From NCBI GenBank assembly GCA_905250115.1, contig CAJNOI010000025.1, positions 174,755 through 238,754 on the forward strand: DNA of 64,000 nt. The letters are read 5' to 3'. Under the pieces are notes generated by a model. That model was not told where the DNA came from and ran no database searches. It saw only the letters and a program-made list of their open reading frames with translations. The position numbers and the translations under genes were made by a program. Every line of letters starts with the position of its first letter. Within the stretch, counting starts at the first letter, position 1. This stretch comes from Adineta steineri. Its lineage: Eukaryota > Rotifera > Eurotatoria > Adinetida > Adinetidae. Shown here in pieces: positions 34,474 to 46,564 of this stretch.

Positions 34474-37328
34474 AGACTAATTCAAATACTATAGGCATAT
34501 TATATTTTGTTGTTGTTGTTTGTAATTATTTCAAACAAGAAATATAGTCTTTATCGTTTTGTCGAATAAATATCTAATTATATCATGAGAAAAGTGAATA
34601 AAGTATTTTACTGTTACATAATTAAATACTAGATGTATCTCAAATAATTAATCCATCAACTTATCATGAGGTAATATCTAACATTGATCAAAATTAATAT
34701 CATCATTATATTATATTATATTTACACACACAGAGAGCTAGAAGAGATTTTCTTTTGTTTTTATCTAGGAATAGAGAAGGTTAAACTGTATTTTTCTGTA
34801 TTGTTTTTTCAATTCTAAACTAATATTATAATAATGAAATGTTGATGTGAACTATTTTTGTATGACAGATTTATATTCTGTAAAACAAATAAAAAACTAA
34901 TTTATATGTTTGAATTTTGAATGAGTGAAAGTATTATGGTAAAATATAAGACTCAATAATTTATAAACAACAATTGATTTTGTTGGGAACAATAAGAATT
35001 AGTTGTTGAGAAGTTTTTTTCTATTTTTGTGAAAATGAGCTTTACTTTGTAGATTTTACTGTTTTTCGTGTTGAATCTTGTTTTATATTTTCATTTCTTA
35101 GTATGCAGTAGATTAAAGAATTGAAAATTGAAATAGAAAAATATAAAAGTCATTGGATTTGTCTTACTGAATAAAACGATGCTATGTACCAAAACAGTTC
35201 TTATGGATATATGAGATATTATAGTATGAGTTTAGAAGTGATCTAATAGCGTAGAAAAATGGTTTTATTACCTTGGCATGTAAATAAAAGAATGATGATA
35301 CTAGTTTTGATATGTTGTAAGTATGTTGGTGACTTTCATAAATAAAAACAATATGAGCAAACTGAATGTGATGATGAAGATAACTGTGTATAATTGAAAT
35401 GTGAGTTTAGAAGAGCAAGATAAATATGAATAATTTACTCTTGACATAAGAGCATAAAAACGAGAGTGTTAGTTGTTCTTATTATTATTGAACTCTATAT
35501 CGAGTATCAGATTTTAACAAATAAGAAAAGAATTTTATTGAAATATAGATATTGAACGAGTTATGTGACTAAATAAATAATATTGATACATTAATTGATA
35601 ATGAGTGGAAATGTGGGATGTAAAATGAATGTAATACTATAGTAAAATGAGTAGTTCTATTATGTAGAACATTTTATAATAATGATTGATATTAGAACCA
35701 AAATGTTTTATATGTTCGCTGATTTCTGATATGCAATGCTACTATTTTTAATATATTCTCACAGATTTCGTTGTTTTTTTTTGTTCATGAAAGCTAGATT
35801 ATCAACAGAGCGATGAACATCATTTATTGTTTAGATTAGTATCATTAATAGAATAATATTATTTGTGAAATATATATAAGATCGAACTGAATCGTATGAC
35901 AGACTTGTTAAATGTCTTAGTAAAAAGGCGTAATAAAAAAAGTACAATGCAACTAGTATATTGTTATTTTCAGAAAGGTTTCTTAATAATTTTTTTATTT
36001 CAAATCAATTGTTTAAAATAATTCATTTTCAATGTACTATTTCACTGAAGTCAAAAAGTTTCAATTGTAATAATTTATTTTCTCGAGTAAACAATATTTC
36101 TTTGTATAAATATTTACAATTAGAATCAATTAAATTCAAGAAAGTTACAAAATGAATTCCATAAATTAAATATACAAGAGAAAAATACCTTGATGAGAAC
36201 AGTTTTCATATTTTTTTTATAAAATTTACAATGCATCATATTGTCATGTTAAAAAAAGAACATAAACAGTTAACTATAGAGAAATATATGATTGTAGTTT
36301 TGAACTTTTTGCTTAGTCATCTTAAGGTTAATTTTGTATTGATTTAAATCTTTTTTCAATATTGAAATAACCCCAGACAGACATTTTTTAGTAAGTGTTA
36401 TAAACTAACAAAGTCTAGGTTTAAGTGTTTATCGTATATTCTTGCATATTCTCGTTATACAATCAATTTATGTTTATATTTTTTTAGTGAGTTTTTGATT
36501 ACTTTTGTTTGTCAAGGCCAATTCAATTCGTTATTATATCATCATGCTGTTTTCATAGTATTGCAGACTGTGCAAGTTCCGTTCTTTTGTTGTCTTTAAA
36601 TCGAGTCATTTCAAAGAGTTCTCTTTTTTCATATATTATTTTATTCTCAAACTATTTTCCTTTTTACTGTTGTGCCGTCACGCAATTATTATCGTCATTT
36701 GTATAGTTGAACAAAATAAAACGACGTAGTACTATAATAGAAAAATCTGCTTTATTTATATATATATATATAGATGCGTTTTATTTTCATAATCATAAAG
36801 CTTCATAGATGATCTAATAATCTCTAAAAGTAACTTGTTTTTTTGATTTCTATTCTATTTATCACATTATAAAATTGAATTAGTAGTTAAAATTAGTTAT
36901 TAGTTAGACTTGATTTTTTTTTCGATCAAAAGAAAAAAAATTCATTTTGAATAATTTAAATCACCTGTATAGTTTTACCTCGTCGATAAAGTCAAGTGTT
37001 CTTCATATAAATGTTCTTAGATATATGCATATATACATATTATTCTTAATTTTTTGTTTCTTATATGACACAGTTAAGTTTATTAAATGTAGCATGAATG
37101 TAGTAATTTAAAAATTAATATACAAGAAAAAATGAAGAAATCAAGTAATGCAAAATAGTCATTATTTTCATTTTATTTTTCTAATAAGAGGAAGAAAGGT
37201 AGGAGAAAAAAAGAGGTAAAACATAACATGCAAACATTAATCATTTCATGACAAGCCGATAAGAATTTAAACTTTTTTTTTTTTTCATTCACTTTTTTTT
37301 CTTCTTCTTCTTGCCTGTATAGATTGAA
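34474..37328. other. Long intergenic stretch
   Basis: About 2.9 kb, AT-rich, with no supported gene. Short frames at 35961-36155 and 36509-36706 lack coding character. A TA run occurs at about 36758-36771. A pyrimidine-rich stretch (37273-37312) leads to the acceptor-like site before the next gene. Confidence 0.5.
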
Positions 37329-38362
37329 ATGTTTGCTGAAAAACCAGTATTTCCGCCTTCGAAACTTCATTTACCTTCAATTGAACATGGCCTTCGCCGA
37401 AAACCTAGTTTACCACCAACATCATTGTATCGTTCAAAAGGAAATAATACTCCTTTTAATACTGATAATATATCTGAGTTAAAAGCTAAATATACTGATT
37501 ATATGACATGGCTTAAGACGTCTAATCGTCATAATCATGGTCCAATAGAAACTCAAGAATTATTAAAAAATTCTCTTTGTCAAATGGGTATTGATTCAGT
37601 TAAAGCCGAACAGCTTGTATCAACATGTCATTGGTATGTCTATCAATTTCAAAAAGATTTAAAAATTGATCCTGAAGTAAAAGATCAATTAAATACAATA
37701 GAAAGAAAAAAACAAAATCAACATAAAACTAAATTGAAAAAAATGCCAACGAGAAACTATAATGTTGATGATTCGTCATCAACAATAACTTCGCTCAGTA
37801 AAGGTAAATTACATTATATTACATGTAAATAACATTTAATTTGTATTTTATAGATGATTTTTCAACATCTCATCCATCACCTTCAACACGTAATAATCAT
37901 CTTGTATTACCTGCAATCCGTGTTTCGGATTTATCAACATCGTCACGTTTTCGACATGTTGACTTTAATTCCGAACAAATGCAAACTCCAAATTCTAATG
38001 CTTCATCTACACATTGGCGCGCAGCATTAATGAAAACAAAAGCTGTATCAAAACTTCAACCACAATCAAAAAAATCATCCGCTAATAGTTCGCCTCTTGA
38101 TATTCATCTACCCACGAATAATCACCGAAGTTTAGCTGCTACTCGTCATACACGTTCAATACTTCGTAAACAAAATAGTTCATCATCATCAACAGCATCA
38201 ACAGATATTAGTAGTCGAAAAACTTATAGTCGAATTTTAACTCCATCATCAACAATTTTAGATGATATACCATTAGGTACTCGATCACGACGTTTATTCG
38301 GTGGTAGTGAATGTTTTGCTCAGATAATGAATGAACTTGAACTGAACGATGAAAATATTTAA
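37329..38362 (+). CDS. Uncharacterised Ser-rich 327-aa protein
   Basis: Two exons: 37329-37803 and 37854-38362. The ATG is 6 nt behind a tgtatag site. Residues about 50-120 look like a small helical domain (ISELKAKYTDYMTWLKT, then LLKNSLCQMGIDSVKAEQL, then YVYQFQKDLKI). Before and after it the chain is basic, Ser/Pro-rich and probably disordered (RRKPSLPPTSL, RKQNSSSSSTAST), ending in a short acidic helix (CFAQIMNELELNDENI). No family is recognised. The composition would suit a cytoskeleton- or cilium-associated scaffold, but that is only an impression. Confidence 0.65.
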
Positions 38363-39413
38363 TGAATATTGACATTTATTCTGTATAGCAGATTTTTTTA
38401 TGTTTAAATACATTTTTTTTCGAATAATAATAATAATCATAATAATAATAATATTAAATAAGTGCTTATGACCATGAAAATAAGTGTTAAATATTTTTTT
38501 TCTTTTAAATGTAACAGTGTATATACATGTTAAGTGCCATCATAACGAAGTGAAAAAAAAGAATTACCATGTAATACACAAAAAAGCGAGAATTTTTTCA
38601 ATATTAAATAGAATATAGTTTTGTTTGTATCGAATAATAAGCGAAATATTTGTTGATAGTGAATTTATCACATTTTTAGAAAACATTCATTTACGTACAC
38701 AAAAAACATGTAATGACATGTGACAATTCTCTTTACTGAAACCTTGAAAATAAATTTTGTTTTTTTATCCCACGTATTTAACTACAATTAGTTAGTATTT
38801 TTCTTAACAAATAGTTAAATTCAAGGACAAATGATATAAGAAAGTACGTACGAAGTAAATCCTTTGAAGTATTAGAGTATCATTGTTGTCCTTCTACAAG
38901 GATTCTGATCAGTTACAGACCTCTTTTTATGAAAAAAAAATGTTAAGCTATTGTAAACATACAAAAGTAATATATTGTACTAAGATCAAGTGAATAGAAC
39001 TGTTTTAATAACAAATATATCTTGCGAATGAATTAGATTTATGATCAATCGTTAGTTTATAGAGACTAATAATTCATTTTTAGTTTTTTTTCAAGGTGTT
39101 GGATACACTTCATTTATTTTTCATCATCATATAGAACTTTTAAATTTGTCACTTGACTTGATTTAAGTTGCTAACACAATTGTTGTTGATGTAAACATTA
39201 GTAAATTTTAACAAAAACATGCACTTTTGAAAATGAAATTTTATTGATGATTCATTTACAATAAAGAAAAGTTTTTCTATTATTTTTGATTTATTAACAT
39301 AGTTAGATTTAAAATGTTAAGTTTCGTAGAAGATAAATGTCAGGTCCAAAAAGAAAAACACCGATGAAAAAGTTTCCAAAAAAATAATTCTTATTTTCAT
39401 TAGATATTATCTT
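38363..39413. other. Intergenic with (AAT)n run
   Basis: The 3' flanks of two convergent genes. An (AAT)n-type microsatellite occurs at about 38424-38452. No gene was seen. Confidence 0.5.
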
Positions 39414-39839
39414 TTAAGATACAAGTTTTTTTAATGTGCCATCTTTGTGGCAAATATTCAATTCAAATAAAGAGCCAAAATAAAGTTGATCAATAAATAT
39501 ATATGGACTCTAAAAAAAAGAATTCATATGTATTTTAATTAAAAATATTCATTTTATTTTATTACATGTCGACGATCAGTATAACAAATATATTGAAAAT
39601 AATTTTCTAATTGTATACAATCTTGTCGTTTTTCAATATCAACAACTTCATATATATCTTTATAGAAAAAAACGATAAAAGAATATGAATTATATTTCAT
39701 TTGATTTACTTTTTGATAATGAATATTGTTCAAGTATTTGTTTAGCTTTATCGGAATCTGGATCATTTGCTTTAGCAAACATCATAATACGTCGAGCTTG
39801 TATTTTTTTATCAACATAAGCTTTTGTTAAACCTGACAT
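39414..39839 (-). CDS. Glutaredoxin-fold protein lacking active-site cysteines
   Basis: Three exons on the minus strand: 39710-39839, 39566-39657 and 39414-39509, giving 105 aa, a typical glutaredoxin length. The pattern of the family is all there: an N-terminal helix (AYVDKKIQA), a strand (RRIMMFAKA), the active-site loop, the helix SDKAKQILEQYSL, the conserved YEVVDIEKRQDC segment with its second helix (IQLENYFQYIC), the RHSPYIFID stretch where a cis-Pro TVP is expected, and a C-terminal helix. In the active-site loop CPYC/CPxS is replaced by NDPD, so no thiol chemistry is possible there, and the GG glutathione-binding turn reads GS. It is probably a non-redox descendant that binds a partner or ligand. 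The ATG is 15 nt behind a tttttctag site. Confidence 0.75.
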
Positions 39840-40023
39840 TTCTCTTTTTTTTCTCTAGAAAAATCTAATCTAAAAAACCCAAAAAAATAAAATAAAATCT
39901 TGTTTATTTATTTAATGAAGAGAGAAAAACGGAAAAGATTCAGTTTGTATCTTTTATTCGTGATGTTGGTCGCTGATCTAAATATTTTTATTTGTATTAA
40001 ATGTATTAATAATGATAAAGAAA

Positions 40024-40209
40024 CTAACTTGCTGATCGAACAGTTGAACCAGCACGTATTTTTTCAGGTACGATTTGAACTGGTTGTTGTTCAAGAAATT
40101 CTTTTGTTTCTTGTTCTTTTATTTGTTGCAAACGATATGATGGATTTTTTTTAAGAAGAAGTGCTTCCAATGATTGATAAACTGGAGAAGTTTTTGATAT
40201 ATCACTCAT
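40024..40209 (-). CDS. Small 61-aa protein upstream of the glutaredoxin-like gene
   Basis: An intronless frame, mostly helical, charged and soluble-looking (YQSLEALLLKKNPSYRL, then IKEQETKEFLEQQ), with a basic Ser-rich end. It lies 184 bp upstream of the glutaredoxin-like gene on the same strand. The stop is read directly in AGT TAG, but GTTAG could also be a donor site with further exons that I could not find. No family is recognised. Confidence 0.45.
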   Translation of the reverse strand: MSDISKTSPVYQSLEALLLKKNPSYRLQQIKEQETKEFLEQQPVQIVPEKIRAGSTVRSAS

Positions 40210-41267
40210 TCCCTTAAATAAATATTGATCTTAAGAATAGATTCTATATAACAATATTTCAAGTATTAGATTATCATTCTACAGTAATTGATTGTCAAGG
40301 TTAAATTATAATCAAAGATTTTTGATTCAACCTTGTAAATGACAAGTCTTTGCAAAATGAATTTGAATAATTTCCGTTTACTTAAAAAGTTACTAAAGAG
40401 AATCATAAGTATTCAAATAGAGTAAAAAATGTATGATCTTTCTAATATACGTCTAGTTAACTATGAACGCTGTTGAGTTCAGCTCCAATAGATTTATTTA
40501 TAATCGATCATAATTTCATTTTAATTTTCTATCAAATTATAAGTTGTAAGACATGATTGTATAATGGATACAATATTAACACCTACACCTTTTCAAGGAC
40601 AGTCTAAACTAATTCAATATAATTTCTATACATAATTAACACATTCTAACTATTGAGAATGGAATTTTCTAATTTTCAAAACCAAGAACATCTCAGTAGA
40701 ATGGTATAGTGCTGAGTAGTACTTTAATTCATATTAAGTGCGTTGAATATCGAAAGATATTAGTTACTGTTCCATGCTATGACATGTAATGGTTTGACAT
40801 TTTATAGATCTACAAACTGAGATAGTATAATGCTTCTAGTCTCCCTCAGTTATTAGTTCGTAATTATTAATTTTCAGTCAAAACAAACATAGAAAGAAAC
40901 CGAAATTATTATTATTGTAGTTAACTACTCTTCATTCTTTTCAGAAATTTACAAGTCAATGAAATCTAGACGTATTTGTTTCTCTAATGTTTAACCCGTT
41001 CCGACCGGCTATTCGAAAAATACCGTACTCCCCTATAGTAAAATATTGCCATTTGGCAACATCCGACCGAAAAGATTTTATATTGCAGTGTGGAATGTCT
41101 GATTTTGGTTTGATCGATAAAAGAAAGAAACATATATATATATACTTTAAGTTCAAGTCGGCAAAGTCCAGTGAAATCAATCAAAGAAGCCATATTTATT
41201 TCATTAAAATGTGTTACCGTTGTTTGATATTGTATTGAAAGAAGAAATTCATGAACAGTTACTAATG
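40210..41267. other. Intergenic
   Basis: No gene was seen. The overlapping frames on both strands at 40956-41238 have no intron structure and no family resemblance. Confidence 0.45.
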
Positions 41268-41754
41268 TTAAATAATTTCCTTTAAAAATAAATGAAATTT
41301 TTTCTTAGAATTCAGCATATATTTATATACGATACGTGATAGATTTAAATTCAGCAGAACATAATTTCCTTTTAAATTTATTTCACCATTGTTTAATTGA
41401 TTTTCATTTTTTTCTATCAGAGGATTTTCACGTTCAATACGTTGTCCTAGAATAGTGGGTAACTATGTCGAAAAATAGATTTTATTTTTAACATGAAAAT
41501 ATTAACAAAGTAACTTACTTTTCCTGATGATGATCCTGCAGATGAATGTACCTAGAAAAAGAAATGATTTTAATAGAATATCGATAAAAAATTAAAATAA
41601 AGCGATATAAAAGTGTATTATTAAGCATTACTGTGAAGATCAATAGATATATGATAATTTGATAATAATAATAACGATTATGTATTAATTCATTGATCAA
41701 AAAATCATATTGATTCTCATTAGATATTTTGTAATGTATATAGCGACTTACCAT
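41268..41754 (-). CDS. Small three-exon protein (76 aa), unknown
   Basis: Three exons on the minus strand: 41752-41754 (only the ATG), 41519-41551 and 41268-41462. Both joins keep the frame and use good sites (ATG|gtaagt, tttctag|GTAC, AAA|gtaagt, gacatag|TTAC). The protein starts MVHSSAGSSSGK, continues with a charged segment (TILGQRIERENPLIEKNEN) and has a hydrophobic/basic C-terminal half (NYVLLNLNLSRIVYKYML) that may partly be 3' UTR. No family is recognised. The clean splice sites are the main support. Confidence 0.45.
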
Positions 41755-42371
41755 TGATGAAAATAAATAATCGTATCAGAAAGATACAATTATTAATCAA
41801 TCTATTGGAAAATATCAGATAATTGTTTTTATTATTTTAATAGATAAAAATTGTGTAGTGTAGTCTATATTTATATTTTAATGCAGAAGCAACCAGAGAG
41901 AAAAGTGATAGTATGATGAACTCTAATTAGAGATACAAGCTAAATTTAGGTTGATTGCTATGATATCGTTGCCAAAATTATCTGAGGAATATATAAACTG
42001 TATTGGTTATCGACTCAAGCAATTTCATACTTGTAAAGGAGCAAATCGATTCTGTTCAAAAACAAAAAAAAACGAAACATTATTATAAATATGAAATCTT
42101 GTGCGTTAACCTATACTAAACTAGTGACATTCATAGTTCTTTTAAACTATAATCGAAATATATTTCTCGGCTAGTACTACTATGCCTTCTTCTATCCGCT
42201 ATAGTTAACATCACAAATCCCCAAATTTCGCTTAACAGATTGAATAAGTAATATATGAAATCCATACATATCTCGAACAACTATGATCGAGTTTTATTAT
42301 CGTTATAAGATGAAAATCTAACAAATCTTGATCAAAACTACTAAATAAAATCAATCCTATTGAATAAAACT
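41755..42371. other. Intergenic
   Basis: A spacer of about 600 bp between two minus-strand genes. No gene or repeat was seen. Confidence 0.45.
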
Positions 42372-44820
42372 TTATCTATATACTTTTTCAATTATATCTT
42401 CATCTTCTTTAACATTTAAAATATTTTTTTTCGATGAACTACTCGCAGTTGATGTTGTTCTCTTTCCACGAGTAGCAGTTGATATTCGTGGTTGTTCTAA
42501 TATTTAATATAAATCATATTTTTCTAAATAGAAAAAATCTATTTTATATACCAGAATTATTTGATGTTGATCGAGCATTTGTATTTTCATTTTTTCCTTT
42601 CTTTTGATCACTTTTACTTGTCGATGGTGAATGATTATCATCTTAAACAAAAAAATAATGAATTCCATTAATATACAATTACTAAAAACTATTTTACCAC
42701 CAGAACCAATTCGATGACGTTTTTCCTTGAATACCAGAACAAAAATATTAAATATCAAGATGAATTATAGATATTTACTGTAGATTTTGTTGAAATTGTT
42801 TTTCGATTTTTATTCGTTTCTAATGTACGCTTTGTATCACGAGCTGATCGACTTTTTGTTGATGTTGTCGAAGGAGTTGGTGATAAAGCCTTTGCAAAAA
42901 AACAACATATTTATTTTCTTAATTTAAATCAATATAAATTTTTACATAAATTCGCAATTCATTTCCATTTATTTCACCAAAACGTTCAGATAATAAATAT
43001 CTACGTCGAACAATTTCTTCTTGTGTTAAAACAATTTTTCTCAAAACCTATAAAATATTTCATTTAGAAATTCTTTTTCGACTATATCTGATACAATATC
43101 AACAATTTTCTATCAAACAAAATTCAAATAATAGATTAGTGAGGGGAAACAATATATACATATAAAACCTACCCTATTTTAATCTAAATATATATGATTA
43201 TGATTTATTTGATATATTTTTTTTCAAAAATTTAAATTTAAGAAAATAACTTACTAATGCTAAAGTACAAGCACCAACATCAGTAATAAAATTCGATGAA
43301 AGATTAAGGGATATTAATGTTCGATTATAACGTAATGCCTTAAATGAATGAAATTCTTTAGTTATATATATATGTCAACATACAAACTAAGATTACGGAT
43401 TGAGAAAAAAAACTATCATTTCTTACTAAATCGATATCACATTCATATTCTACTGGTTCGTTTTCGTTCTCTAGTCTCAATACAGTTTACTAATAAGAAT
43501 TCGAATATGACGTCGATCTCGAAACTAATCCAAGTTTTTTTTCTCAATCCGACATTGGACGTAATCTTAGTTTAGACGCTGATATATATAAAATAATTCT
43601 TAATTTTACATTTGCGAATGATTTTGCACCATTATCACCAATTTGATTACCGGTTAATGTTAATGTTAATAATTTCCAATTTTGACTTGACATATTACCA
43701 AGTGCATTGGCAAGACGTTCAGCACCGGTATCAGTAATTTTACAAAAACGAAGAGAAAGATGAACAATTCTATTTTACATTAAATAATTATTTATATTGG
43801 GTTAGAAAAATTTTACTTTGAATCAAATTTTTCAATTAATATATGAAAATATTCTGCTGCTAATGGGTTCCCATCTAATGAAACAGTTCTATATAGAAAA
43901 AAACACAGAAAAGTTTGAAAATTTGAAATCTTATTTTTTTTTACTTTAAATTTTTAATTAATTGACAAACTTCAGCAAATTCATAAATAGTTTGTTCACT
44001 CAAGCCAACAAAACAAAAACTATTTATAATACAAAAAAACATGAGCAACGATATACAATAAATAAAATATTACTTAAGAGTATGCAATTGTTCTTGTAAT
44101 GGAAGAACTTTTTTTAAGACTTCAATAAAACGTTGATCAAGTTGCCATGCTAAAAGAATGAATGTATTTTAGAAGATGAAATAAATAGATACCTCTCATA
44201 TATAAAGCTTTTATTTGATCGATGGATTCATTTTCATTACCAATTGAATCTACTAATAATTTCGGACGATAGAAATCACTATTAGAAACAACATGAAATG
44301 TTTTATAAGATGATGAAGATGATTTTAATGATTCATATCCTATAATATATTTCAAAATTTTATTTGATTGATATGTTTTTATTTTATTTACCTAAAATAC
44401 TAACTGATTTGTTATCATTATCAATACCAGTTAAAGTTCCAGTTTGACTATGAGATGGAATTCGTCCACCGGATGGAAGTTTCATTGATGATGGTACATA
44501 TTCTTCACCAGCAATTAATGATGGTGGAATTGATGCTCCAGAATGTGTACCTAATTGTTGTAATGATGACGATGATGGTGGATGACTACGAATATACACC
44601 GGAATATTTATTGGATAAGTAGAAGACGATTCACGACAATAAAGTTCTAAATCAGCAGCGAATTTACCAGTACAATGATGATTTTCTATACAGAAATTTT
44701 TAATATAAATAAAATCAAAATTAAAATTGAAAATTAATTACCTGGATCTACTGTTATATTTAAAGAAGCTTGTGATGCTCTATGAATTTTATTTATATTG
44801 TCAACTTTTTTCGGACCCAT
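42372..44820 (-). CDS. LRRC71: LRRC71-like leucine-rich repeat protein
   Basis: Thirteen exons on the minus strand: 44742-44820, 44392-44685, 44193-44339, 44074-44149, 43945-44019, 43817-43888, 43610-43769, 43255-43338, 42946-43047, 42779-42889, 42698-42725, 42552-42641 and 42372-42496, giving 480 aa with an open frame throughout. The match to vertebrate LRRC71 runs in order: HHCTGKFAADLELYCR, then IKALYMRGWQ-type text spanning an intron, TVSLDGNPL, IVHLSLRFCKITDTGAERL, LTLTGNQIGDNGAKSF, LISLNLSSNFITDVGA and VLRKIVLTQEEIVRRRYLL. The repeats are followed by a Lys/Ser/Thr-rich disordered tail. The extra C-terminal repeat block of the human protein appears to be missing. LRRC71 is linked to motile cilia. 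It is divergent from the macrodomain gene, 841 bp away. Confidence 0.85.
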
Positions 44821-45661
44821 CACTTTAGATTAGAAAAATACAAATCAATAAAGAATCCTCGAAACTGTCCTGATTTTAGTTACCATTTCAACTTTATTGA
44901 ACATCGAAACACCTCTATCAAATGAAATATTATATTATAAAGAATCTCCTAGATGGCGCTTATTGTGAATTTTCAAACACACGAGATCCTATTAAAATAT
45001 TTCATTCTTTATAATAATCTTCATAAATCGATTATTTTAAAAGTAACTATTGCTTAGACTATTCAGTAGTTCATTTTTTACTTTTACTTTTTTCTTTACG
45101 ATTATTAAATTGACGTTCATCAAAATGACCTTACTGAGTAAAATAGATATTATTAAAATTACGAGTGCTTATTTTAGAGATAACTACTTTTTTTTGTTTT
45201 CACAATTCATTTATTTTGAACAATGATTTGAATAGCTGATATTTTTGTTCTGATTGATCATCTGCCGACGTCATTAGCCATAAATCTATTTATTCATCTA
45301 GATCTTCCTCAAATTTCTTTTAGTGTCTTTCTCAGTAATTATTGTTTCAAGATGAAGAAAACCGTTGAAATATATCTATTATAAACATTCACTTTTATAT
45401 TTAAATACTTGAAATATAAAGTCGAAGGATTAGTTAGAATCTTCTTCCAATAATATATGTCTTAGATTAAATGACTCAGCATTTCTTTTCTCTTGTATTT
45501 GTTATCAAAATGTTGTTAGCGACAAACAACAAATGTGTTTTATGCAAGTATTCTATTCTTTATTTGCTCTGGTAAGCCGATATAACATCTTTTTACATAC
45601 AACAAAAAAACTTTCTATATCATTACTAATAGCATAAATTTTTATAGATATAAACTAATTC
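44821..45661. other. Intergenic between divergent genes
   Basis: Presumed promoters of LRRC71 and the macrodomain gene. No gene was seen. A tttttatag acceptor-like site ends at 45647, 14 nt before the macrodomain ATG. Confidence 0.45.
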
Positions 45662-46564
45662 ATGTCTCGCGTATTAACATTGAAAGATTATTCATCATTA
45701 ATTAATCTTCTACCAATAGCATTCCAAGCTGCAAATAAAAAAATTAATTATGATGGTATTATTCGTGAACTTACTGAATATTTTAATGGACCTAATAGTC
45801 AATATTCTCGTCATTCCATTAAAGATCAGAGAGCTTTTATTCGTCGTATACTTACAATTCGTGATCCTTCATCAGATGATGGTCGCTATTCAACTCATAT
45901 CTATAATTTAATTGATCAAATACTTTCGTATGAACGAGATTATAAGAAACCACATACACAAGCTATGAATTTATCTATAAAATTTAAATCATTACCATAT
46001 ATTCGCGTATGGCGTGGTGATATTACAACTTTATTTGTTGATGCTATTGTTAATGCAGCAAATAGTGGTCTTCTTGGTTGTTTTCAACCAACACATTTAT
46101 GTATTGATAATGTCATTCATGCAGCTGCTGGTCCACGTTTAAGAGATGATTGTTATACAATCATGCAAGAGCAAAGACAATCAGAACCTGTTGGTCAGGC
46201 AAAAATTACTCTTGGTTATAATCTTCCTTCGAAATATGTTATACATACAGTTGGTCCTCAGTTAAATCATGGAGCTCGTGTTACAGAAAAAGACGCTCAA
46301 CATTTAGCATCTTGTTATGAATCTTGTTTAAATTTAGCAGCAGAAATAGATACTATAACATCTATCGCATTTTCTTGTATTTCAACTGGAATATTTGCTT
46401 TTCCAGCTGATCATGCATGTCAAATAGCAATAGAAACTGTAATAAATTGGTTTCAACATCGATCTCCAAATTCAAAACTGTCTTTAGTGGTATTTGATGT
46501 ATTTAGTCCAGAAGATGAACAACGCTATATTGATAGATTGAAAAATATTTGTAAATCAAAATAA
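45662..46564 (+). CDS. Zinc-type macrodomain ADP-ribosylhydrolase
   Basis: A single uninterrupted frame of 300 aa. Residues 113-298 form the macrodomain: GDITTLFVDAIVNAANSG (119-136), HAAAG (153-157), the catalytic-loop region STGIFAFP, and a YVIHTVGP strand. Between them, GCFQPTHLCIDNVIH (139-153) is the signature of the zinc-dependent macrodomain branch, with Cys140, His145 and Cys147 as likely metal ligands. The roughly 100-residue N-terminal helical extension also belongs to this branch, which is best known from bacteria and fungi and removes ADP-ribose from proteins. The lack of introns is unusual here, since nearly all neighbours have them. Codon use looks native. A horizontally acquired gene is likely but not proven. 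Confidence 0.9.
   Translation: MSRVLTLKDYSSLINLLPIAFQAANKKINYDGIIRELTEYFNGPNSQYSRHSIKDQRAFIRRILTIRDPSSDDGRYSTHIYNLIDQILSYERDYKKPHTQAMNLSIKFKSLPYIRVWRGDITTLFVDAIVNAANSGLLGCFQPTHLCIDNVIHAAAGPRLRDDCYTIMQEQRQSEPVGQAKITLGYNLPSKYVIHTVGPQLNHGARVTEKDAQHLASCYESCLNLAAEIDTITSIAFSCISTGIFAFPADHACQIAIETVINWFQHRSPNSKLSLVVFDVFSPEDEQRYIDRLKNICKSK

Noticed and set aside
39900-40154. Plus-strand frame of 84 codons
   Set aside because: It is antisense to the small 61-aa gene and its flank, with a hydrophobic junk composition.
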